A DNA stretch of 5,624 bases from an uncultured Oscillospiraceae bacterium (lineage in GTDB: Bacteria > Bacillota > Clostridia > Oscillospirales > Oscillospiraceae), in contig CAKTJA010000090.1 of assembly GCA_934567115.1 (NCBI GenBank), positions 1-5,624 of the forward strand, given 5' to 3'. The notes under the pieces are model-generated. The model was given only the letters and a program-made list of their open reading frames with translations, searched no databases and was not told the origin of the DNA. Positions 5,189-5,624 of the stretch are shown in pieces (the stretch's first letter is position 1; each line of letters opens with the position of its first letter). Both the position numbers and the translations under genes were made by a program.

Positions 5189-5479
5189 ATGAAGAGGAAG
5201 ATCATTTCTTTGTTATTACTGTTTGTTTTGGTGGCGAACCTGCTTCCTCTCAACGGTTGCGGGCAGGAAGAGGATGCCGGCGCTGTAACGAGAGGCGAGT
5301 GGATTGCCATGCTCTCTGAGGGTTTCGGCATGGACTCCTATACGGAAGACACCCCTTATTACTCGGATGTCACCTCAGGGACGGACCTGTTCCCCTACGT
5401 TCAATCCGCCGCAGAATGGGATGTACTTTCCATCTTTACCGACGATACATTGGAATTGAGCCATCCGAGATGGTCATAG
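5189..5479 (+). CDS. Truncated lipoprotein with a partial SLH-like domain
   Basis: 96 residues. Signal peptide MKRKIISLLLLFVLVANLLP with lipobox LNGC (21-24), so a membrane-tethered lipoprotein is expected. After a short acidic spacer, VTRGEWIAMLSEGFGMDS (33-50), YYSDVTSG (57-64) and FPYVQSAAEWDVL (68-80) follow the S-layer-homology pattern (TRGE..AMLxxxFGM, SDV, YVQSAxEWxVL). A normal SLH-type protein would continue for many more residues. Here the family pattern stops at about Ser81, and the remaining IFTDDTLELSHPRWS looks like out-of-frame read-through of the DNA that encodes a phosphatase in another frame. The gene therefore appears to be a 5' fragment joined to foreign coding DNA at about 5430-5445. 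It has a strong ribosome binding site and could still be translated. Its function is unknown. Confidence 0.75.
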   Translation: MKRKIISLLLLFVLVANLLPLNGCGQEEDAGAVTRGEWIAMLSEGFGMDSYTEDTPYYSDVTSGTDLFPYVQSAAEWDVLSIFTDDTLELSHPRWS

Positions 5480-5624
5480 AGCCAGCCATGCAGCACCAAA
5501 AGATACTGCCGGGGGATCGCTTTGTCCTGTGCAGCGACGGCCTGAGCGATATGCTGACTTTGGATGAAATTGCAACTGTTTTGGACAGCAATCCGGAGCC
5601 CATAAACGGCGTAAGGGCGCTGAT
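5443..5624 (+). pseudogene. 5'-truncated PP2C-type Ser/Thr protein phosphatase fragment, open at the window edge
   Basis: In the frame of 5470-5472 the DNA encodes about 60 residues: RYIGIEPSEMVIEPAM, then QHQKILPGDRFVLCSDGLSD, then MLTLDEIATVLDSNPEPING. GDRFVLCSDGLSDML is the signature of bacterial PP2C (PrpC/Stp-type) phosphatases, with the Asp of SDG (codon 5536-5538) being a metal-binding residue. In such proteins YIGI comes about two-thirds of the way along, so the first roughly 150-170 residues with the N-terminal metal and phosphate-binding motifs are missing. No ribosome binding site or plausible start precedes it, and ATG at 5470 lies inside the conserved region. The missing half appears to have been replaced by the lipoprotein gene, either a real deletion or a chimeric assembly. 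These phosphatases are usually encoded next to a PASTA-type Ser/Thr kinase, which may lie to the right. Confidence 0.75.

Noticed and set aside
4791..5192. Plus-strand ORF of 133 codons
   Set aside because: No ribosome binding site, no domain, includes the hairpins and overlaps the well-supported lipoprotein start; more likely leader RNA.
1..5624. CRISPR array, tRNA, rRNA or transposase genes
   Set aside because: No regularly spaced direct repeats, cloverleaf or rRNA-like sequence, and no transposase or recombinase motif seen on either strand.

Overview
The window is most likely from a monoderm, strictly anaerobic Firmicute, probably a GC-rich gut clostridium of the Oscillospiraceae type. 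The evidence is two lipoproteins with lipoboxes, strong AGGAG-type ribosome binding sites, surface proteins with Big2/Ig-like, GLUG and SLH-like modules, and a PP2C phosphatase fragment of the PrpC/Stp style. No taxonomic marker gene is present, so this placement is inference.

Positions 1-4358, minus strand: a tight, GC-rich, five-gene operon read leftwards from a near-consensus promoter at 4390-4418. In order it encodes (1) an FepB/BtuF/FhuD-type lipoprotein substrate-binding protein, (2) a secreted, C-terminally membrane-anchored protein with an unnamed N-terminal domain and a Big2 Ig-like domain, (3) a MotA/TolQ/ExbB proton-channel protein, (4) a small DUF2149 protein that looks like an ExbD analogue, and (5) a GLUG-repeat surface protein that runs off the left edge. 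Adjacent genes overlap by 4 nt or are 13-14 nt apart, so they should be co-transcribed and partly translationally coupled. The combination suggests a proton-motive-force-driven surface machine for acquiring a metal complex or tetrapyrrole (haem, cobalamin or siderophore) in a cell with no outer membrane. As far as I recall, ExbB-like plus DUF2149 pairs also occur in the hmu haem-uptake locus of Bacteroidetes. The substrate cannot be read from this window, and no permease, ATPase or CobN-like chelatase is present in it.

Positions 4359-5188: an 830-nt intergenic stretch. It is GC-rich up to about 4560 and then becomes markedly AT-richer. It holds the leftward operon promoter, an operator-like inverted repeat at 4594-4621, a near-perfect rightward promoter (TTGACA, 17 nt, TATATT) at 4749-4777, a compact potential three-way-junction RNA at 4810-4906 with a competing alternative hairpin, and three further hairpins at 5041-5061, 5090-5130 (19-bp perfect arms) and 5143-5157.

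Positions 5189-5624, plus strand: a short lipoprotein that begins like an SLH-type surface protein but leaves the family pattern after about residue 81. From about 5443, in another frame, the DNA encodes the C-terminal half of a PP2C-type Ser/Thr phosphatase with its SDG metal-binding motif. Two unrelated genes, each missing its other half, appear to be joined at about 5430-5445, by a rearrangement or by an assembly artefact.
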